Below, piece after piece: positions 58,187 to 64,000 of a DNA stretch of 64,000 bases. The stretch covers positions 100,802,591 to 100,866,590 of the forward strand of contig CM073890.1 of NCBI GenBank assembly GCA_037176705.1, written 5' to 3'. Position numbers and translations under genes: made by a program. The stretch's first letter is position 1, and every line of letters begins with the position of its first letter. The notes under the pieces are model-generated. The model was not told the origin of the DNA. It did not search any database and worked only from the letters and a program-made list of their open reading frames with translations. This stretch comes from Molossus alvarezi. Taxonomy: Eukaryota; Chordata; Mammalia; Chiroptera; Molossidae.

Positions 58187-59079
58187 AGAAGAGAAACATA
58201 AAAAATGTCAGTTTTGGAATGTGGTCCACATTTTTTAAATAGCCTTTTTCTACCCATGTATATGCAGCACTGGTAGGTCCTAAGAGCCTAGCATTGAGTG
58301 TTGGTTCTTTCCACTTACCAGTTTCCTCCAGTGACTTGTGTTCTTGTCTTTCTGGCTTATTTAATACACCAGTATTATCTCTGCATCTAAATTTTTGATT
58401 CCTGTTTCCACCTTGACCCTAGCTCTCTCTCCTGTGACCATGGTGTCACTTACCTTGTTGTACTACCTGCACCGCAGATGTGGGTAAAACATTACACCTT
58501 CCCTAACTAAGTGCTTGGCCAGCCCTTTGTTCTCCAGAAGAGAGAAGGATGGAACCTTAAAAATTGAGTTCTGAGCTAGAATCCTCAACTTTTGTACTGT
58601 CTGTGTGGTGGTGTCAGGATATATAGTTAAACACAGAAGAACAGGATGGAGCTATAATTTTAATTTGACAAACTGATGAAGGATAATTAAAATGAGGTAA
58701 AGGGGAATGTGAAATGATAAAAAGAGAAAAGTAGGAACTGCAAAGGTAAAGAAGGAAATAATGCTAAAGCTAAGGAAAATGGATTCAACACTTAAAGGGT
58801 CAATGAACAAGGAGAAGATATATGTAAAGATGTGAGTTTTCAAAATCTAAGGTGTGCACAGATTATCTACAAAAAAGTCCTCACATGTAAACACAATTAT
58901 TCTATTACTGTGAAGACATATGTTCATTAGAAAATGGACTATTTTAAAAGTTAATCCCCCTCATTTCTATTAGATGACATCTTAATAAAGTCTCTACTTG
59001 ATATTAAAGATATTATACAATACATAATGTTTGTTGATTTGGGGGAACCCCATTAAATTTAACAACTATAAGATCATAA
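58187..59079. other. Intergenic DNA, nothing recognised
   Basis: Minus-strand frame 58652-58843 is an AT-rich chance frame. No repeat assigned. Confidence 0.5.
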
Positions 59080-59190
59080 GCTTGTTTATTGTCCCTGATA
59101 TTACATTTTAATGCCCCAAATAGTATCTGGCTATTAGCAGTCACTCAATAAATGTATGTAAAGAAATAAATGCATGTATGAAATTAAATG
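59080..59190 (+). repeat. L2-like 3' end
   Basis: 'gtatctggctattagcagtc' followed by 'actcaataaatgtatgtaaa' and repeated 'aataaatg' units fit the L2 end ('gcctggcacatagtaggcgc', 'tcaataaatgtttgttgaat'). Diverged. Confidence 0.55.
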
Positions 59191-61290
59191 GATCTTCTGT
59201 TGTGGCTACTGATTAAAAGAAAGAAATAAGATCAAGGATACAAATGATTGAACAGAAACAAAAACAGTTCTCTCCAGTTGGAAAAAAAGACTGAAGAGTA
59301 TTTGAGCACTCTCTGCATTTGAGAACTGTTAAAGCACAAGAGAGTCATAGCTGTGGAAATCCCCATGAGATGGTCTTTGTTGTAGTAGACAAATTCAGAT
59401 GTAGAGATTAAAGAGCTTGGAGGTGGCCACATGAGTGGAGGATAATTTACTGATTCTTTGAAACTGTTATTTATCAGGTCAACCTATATTTATTACATGC
59501 TGACTAAACACCAAACACTTTTCTGTGTGGCTGGAATAATATGGAAAGCAAGTAATACCTCCTGGCCCAGGGAGCCATCGTATATAGGTCAATGAAACCT
59601 AATGCTTAATGGTCTTTCTACATATACACCCAAATGAACAACAATAAAATTGCCCATCTTAGATTCTTCCAGTTTAAAATTACTTCTTTCACTTTGTCTC
59701 TTTTGGATAATAATTTCAAGGTTTACATTCAGTCAAGTCTTAATTTCCTTCTACCCTTTCTCTTGAGGGAGTTGTGGATCATGCTGGTGTCACAGAAAAA
59801 GAGAGGTGTATATTGAACTTATGGTTCTTGTGCTGACTACAAACAAGTGCACTTCACCTGTCTAGTGACTGGCCATTACGTGCTGGAGAGAGCTGTCCCC
59901 CGCCCGGTCCTGACTATGCATGTGTGTGTTTTATGTTGAACTATAGCTGGTACTAATATCCGTGTCTCTGGATGCCATTCTTGAGATCCCTATATTCCAG
60001 TTTTGTGAGTGTGTTCTCATACACCAGGCACCTACTGATGTATCTGTTCTCTGAGAACATTTTAAAACTGTGGGACTCCTGGCAATCAAGAGCTGCTTTT
60101 GCTTCCCCAGTGGGGGTGGGTAGGACTGTGTGTTACACTCTGGACCACCTGCCTACATTCTCTCATTACAGTCTTCTTTCCTAATCCAGACCTTTCTCAG
60201 GAGAACCGTTGGCATGTTGAATTGGAAATGTCTCTAAAGTACTGAACATTTTCAAAGGCTGTGCTCTTAGAAACAAGGTATAAGAGCCCCAACTGTGAGA
60301 TTTTTACAACCTCCCCAGACATTTCTAAAACACACCCACATCATCCGAAATCAGAGTTTTGATAGAAATCTGAGGGGGTTTGTGCATGTAGGTAGGGGTG
60401 TGGGATGATGCATTCCAGACATTTATCCCCTGCCTTCTATTCCTCTCTGTACTTCTGTTCCATGCAGTTCCAGAAGGAACTACTCATTTCTGTCATATGG
60501 AAATTTATTCTTTGTCTGGTGAATGGCGGCAGAGATCAAAGGTGAAGGTTACCTAGGACGGGAATACAGAGGAAGTATACTTTAAACGTTAGCTTGTACA
60601 TCTTCAGTAAAGAGTAGTAGTACATGAAGTAAACATGCTACAAGAATTTCTAAGATGGTGACCTACTCTGAACTTAGTTTAGTCAACATAATACAATAAA
60701 TATGTATGAAGCTAAAATGATAAAAGAGGAAAAAACCTGACTTTACTGCTGGATAAATAGTTTCCCATATAAAAAAAAAAATGGAAGAGTAATTCTATTT
60801 CACTGACTTGGCTCACTGATTCAATTTTATTAATGAAATTTTACACAACTTTAGAATTATATATTACTGAGTAATTTGGAACTATATTTATTCATTTCAT
60901 TGTTATTGAACTTTATACAAAATAGAATTTATAAAATGCCACTTAACATGTACACAACTATTTCTGCTACTTTAGGAAAAAATAAACCAGATGTCTTTTG
61001 ATTTTTAGAATTTTATTTTTATTTTCAAAGAACAAGGAATTGAAATTAAATGTTCCATGACAACTAACATGATATTGTATCATTATGACAACAGTAAAAA
61101 CAACTTTGTTGACAAATACTAATGCAAATGTCATATATTTATATAAGGATTTTATTATAATAGTATTGGTCAGCATATCTTAAATGGAGTTGTAAGACCA
61201 TATACTTTACTAGATAATATGCATATTTTTCAAATATTAATATTTGGGAAATTTTATTTGTCAAATTCAAACAGAAAGATAAAAATTGAA
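59191..61290. other. Intergenic DNA, nothing firmly recognised
   Basis: The stretch 59470-59580 ('tatttattacatgctgacta', 'caccaaacacttttctgtgt') resembles a very common old mammalian repeat motif but is too short to place. Frames are short. No gene supported. Confidence 0.45.
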
Positions 61291-61295
61291 AATAA

Positions 61296-61412
61296 GCACT
61301 GGCCCAGTAGCTCAGTTGGTTAGAGCATCATCTCAATATGCCAAGTTACAAGTTCTATCTCTCATCAGGGCCCATGTAAAAAGCAATCTGTGACTGCATA
61401 AATAAGTGGAAC

Positions 61413-61451
<39 letters not shown>

Positions 61452-61539
61452 TCTCCCTCTCTCCCTCTCTCCCTCTCTCCCTCTCTCCCTTTCCCTCTTC
61501 CTCTCTCTCTCCCTGCCCCTCTCAAATCAATAAAAAAAA
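61296..61539 (+). mobile_element. Older tRNA-derived SINE with expanded CT tract
   Basis: Head 'gcactggcccagtagctcag' and 'ttggttagagcatcatctca', body 'ctgcataaataagtggaaca', tail 'ctcaaatcaataaaaaaaa'. Same type as the split SINE at 55320-55764. No target duplication found. Confidence 0.88.
61416..61490 (+). repeat. (CT)n then (CCCTCTCT)n tract inside the SINE
   Basis: A pure CT run to about 61447 is followed by about five units of an 8-bp CCCTCTCT variant, then imperfect C/T sequence. The normal short CT tract of the SINE has expanded here. Confidence 0.93.
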
Positions 61540-63217
61540 TAGTAACTAGAAGTATTTCACTTTACTTTTTACACTATCCCTGTGTAACACAATTATTTCA
61601 CAACTGGACCGGAACAGCCCAAAGCTTATTTGTGTCTTGGTAAGCCTGGACATTTGATTCTAACTCTTGGCTAAGGCAAGAATGAGTCTGGTAACTACTG
61701 ATTTTTAATTAGCTGTTTAAAATTGAAAACTTTCTTTGTGGCACCAAGGGCAATGTTGCTTATTGGTAGCTCACACCTGATATAACTGGTCAGTCTAGTT
61801 CAGCCACATGACTAGGGGTCTAAAAGTCCCAATAGAAAATTGATGGGACAACTTTCCAAACTAATATTTTTTCATAAATATCAGTGGTTCTTCTCCAGAG
61901 GCAAAGCTAATGCTGCATAACCAAAGAAAGGACCCTGGACAGCTGTTCCTGGAACTCTCTCCAGCCCACAGTGCTTGTCTGCTTTCTTCATCTCTATTGC
62001 ATCCTTTGCCTTAACAAAGTCCTATTTACGTATGCTCAGTGAGCTCTTATGAGTCATTTCATTATCTAACTTATCCAATCCTGCTACCAAATGCAAGTTC
62101 ATACTCCTATTTCTTTCTAATTCTATTGGTGGTCACCTCTTCTGTCCTGACAATATGCTTACACCTCAGATTATCAAACTTAAACACTATCCATTAAAAT
62201 ACGTTGATGAGAATTGGTCTTACTTAACTCCCCAATTATATCACATATTTCTGTTAGTTTTATATTTCTTAATTCATTTTGTAAGAAAATAAATGTTTCT
62301 AGATTCTCATCTATTTCCAAAGTTTTATTGTCCAACTTCTTTTATTTTTCAAAGCTTACAACACTTACATTTCGAAGCTGTAAGTCTGTACAAGTTGAGT
62401 AGGGGCAATAAAGTGAAATTTTATTTGTCTAGTAAAGGGGAAGCAGCTGCTCCTCCCCTTACTGGGATGATACGTGAAAATACTATAGTTTCAATAATAG
62501 GTTCAATTTATTTATTTTACTCTATAAAAATCTCAGGTTCTCTGGCATTTGACACTATGAACAAATACTCTGAAATATATGTAAGAATCTTTCATGAGGT
62601 TTACCAGAAATTATCAAAAGGTACAATTTGTCTCTCAAGGAGATAAGAGAAGTTTTAATTGAGTTTTCCTTCTACATTAGTATATAAACATGTGTGAAAT
62701 TTTGTACAAACTCTGTAAGGTTCCTATCGACTGCTCACAAACATGTAATATGATTGCATACTCAAAAACAAATTGTGTTCTCTCCCTTCTATACTCGTGT
62801 GGAGGACTCTTTCTATTGGTAGGCTTCTTTGTTTCCCTTACAGTTGTTTATATGTTGATTCTAAATATTAAAATCCAGTGCAAAGTGTTTGCAAATTTAT
62901 GAGTATATCAATGTTCTCCACCAATTAATTGGACTGATAGAAATGGATGGATGAAATATATTGAAATCCTTAAACCTTTACAACTTGGGTAAGAATATTA
63001 GATGCACAGAGGTAAAATGGGTTCTCTTTACATACTACATAACTTCCTGTGGAAATTTAGGCTACAAATTGCATTACAATTGGAACATGACTGTGTTTCA
63101 CAGATTTTTTTTTTACCTGGAGTATCTAATAGCTTTTTTCACTGTTATGAAAGACATTTATAACTCTTTTATTAACAAACACATCAATGAGTATCTTATG
63201 TAATGTCATATGTATAA
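61540..63217. other. Intergenic DNA, nothing recognised
   Basis: Frames at 62214-62402, 62293-62646, 62690-62902 and 62961-63203 (plus) have no family signal and AT-driven composition. No splice or promoter context is visible. Confidence 0.5.
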
Positions 63218-63800
63218 GTGAATCCTGTTACATGTTATGGAATGTTGGATCCTGAAGGGATTCAGAATATGCCATCCCAAAATGTGCCACTTTGGCATGA
63301 GGACTATTTTGAGCTAAATGAAAATCAGCAGATACAGAAGGAAGCCTTCCTGGAGCTTCCCTTATCTCACTACAAGCAGAAACTTCTGAGATATGAGGAG
63401 TTCCAATAAATCTCTCCTCTAGTGGATGTTTTATGGCCACGAAGAGGAAGGAAACTCAGTGAACTGGACCTGCACTAACAAATCTTACTCCACTGGTTTC
63501 CCCATATATTTACCTACCGTTGCTGCCTCCAAAAGCTTAAATCCCCTTTCTTTTGCCTTGTCATGTTTCTACATATTGCTCTTTTAAAAAAATGTTATCT
63601 AAACTCAAGTTCTAGCCACCCCTTTGAGTTATCACTGAAGTTTCTCCTGTGCAATGCACACCACATGCATTTGGCCACAGATTCTGTTTGTTTGATTTTT
63701 TATTAATGTCTTTTATCAATCTGATTTGCAAACCCCCAGCCAGAGAACCTAGGAGGGTAGTGTAAAGAAGTTAAGTTTTTCTTCCTCTATGTTTCCCAAA
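63218..63800 (+). repeat. LTR-like segment, possibly ERVL class (tentative)
   Basis: A roughly 580-bp block of balanced composition contains 'ccttttgccttgtcatg'-type pyrimidine tracts, 'atctaaactcaagttctagc', 'cacccctttgagttatcac' and 'gatttgcaaacccccagcca', 'gagaacctaggagggtag'. This order recalls old solitary ERVL LTRs. No coding retroviral sequence is attached and ends were not defined. Frames at 63218-63440 are incidental. Confidence 0.35.
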
Positions 63801-64000
63801 TTTCAACAGCACAACCTGTTGATAAGATGAAAAAAAAAAGAAAAAAAAAAAACCCCCACAACTTTCTCACTCACTAGAATAAAGGAGAACATTTCTATAG
63901 AGCTTAAGAGTTTCTTGGACTGAGATAGCAAGATCAGAATTTACTGAGAATTGAAAGTTTGGTTTAAAGCAAGACTCTCAATGCTGGTTGGCTTGATTAG
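63801..64000. other. Right edge, A-rich then unassigned
   Basis: An A-rich run lies at about 63830-63852, followed by a short C run; the rest is unassigned AT-rich DNA. Confidence 0.5.

Noticed and set aside
62214..63203. Series of plus-strand frames near the right end as exons of a gene
   Set aside because: Frames are short, overlap in different phases, are AT-driven and have no matching splice sites or domains.
1..64000. Helitron or piggyBac elements expected in some vesper bats
   Set aside because: I looked for the typical Helitron start and CTAG end and for TTAA-flanked inverted repeats and saw no convincing case. This was by eye only, so absence is not proven.
1..64000. CRISPR arrays, operons, ribosome binding sites or bacterial terminators
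   Set aside because: The sequence is clearly mammalian nuclear DNA; repeats present are SINEs, LINEs and microsatellites.

Overview
The window is vertebrate nuclear DNA, almost certainly from an insect-eating (yangochiropteran) bat. It is AT-rich and dominated by retrotransposons. About twenty tRNA-derived SINEs have the head (gccctggccggtttggctca...), the CT-rich body and the 'cctcgggtgaggat' or 'aaatcaataaa' tail of the Ves family. It also holds bat-type LINE-1 and half-LINE-1 (HAL1) copies and a short mariner-type element. I found no host protein-coding exon, rRNA, functional tRNA, CRISPR array or operon. Every long open frame I could assign belongs to LINE-1 or HAL1, or is a chance frame in GC-rich element leader sequence. 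The family of bat cannot be fixed. I saw none of the Helitron ends common in vespertilionids, but this was only checked by eye.

Layout. 1-25 kb: AT-rich intergenic DNA with scattered Ves SINEs, very short LINE-1 or HAL1 3' tails (7.35, 9.45 and 12.51 kb), old MIR, L2, MaLR-like and unclassified repeat pieces, and a CA microsatellite. 25.2-26.8 kb: a 128-bp mariner-type MITE beside an unusual set of inverted segment copies built around an old MIR. 27-41 kb: more Ves copies, a GA-run-associated LINE-1 tail at 37 kb, a small CpG-containing patch at 33.65-33.80 kb, and an ancient sense-strand LINE-1 ORF2 relic at 38.1-39.85 kb. 41.15-47.17 kb: an old LINE-1 whose 5' part is inverted against its 3' part (a twin-priming structure). 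It is interrupted by a complete 2.67-kb HAL1 (41.97-44.64 kb) and by a 1.16-kb truncated LINE-1 with a 15-bp target-site duplication. 47.84-54.05 kb: a nearly complete LINE-1 on the minus strand with a GC-rich leader carrying a 113-bp tandem repeat, ORF1 with one stop, and ORF2 with seven stops and one frameshift. 54.5-58.2 kb: a dense SINE cluster, including one SINE inside another. 58-64 kb: intergenic DNA with an L2-like tail, a SINE with an expanded CT tract, and an LTR-like segment near the right edge.

How the parts relate. LINE-1 ORF2 protein supplies the endonuclease and reverse transcriptase that also mobilise Ves SINEs and HAL1. The target-site duplications and A-rich tails recorded here are marks of that activity. 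No copy in this window looks able to move on its own: the only near-complete LINE-1 has both reading frames broken.
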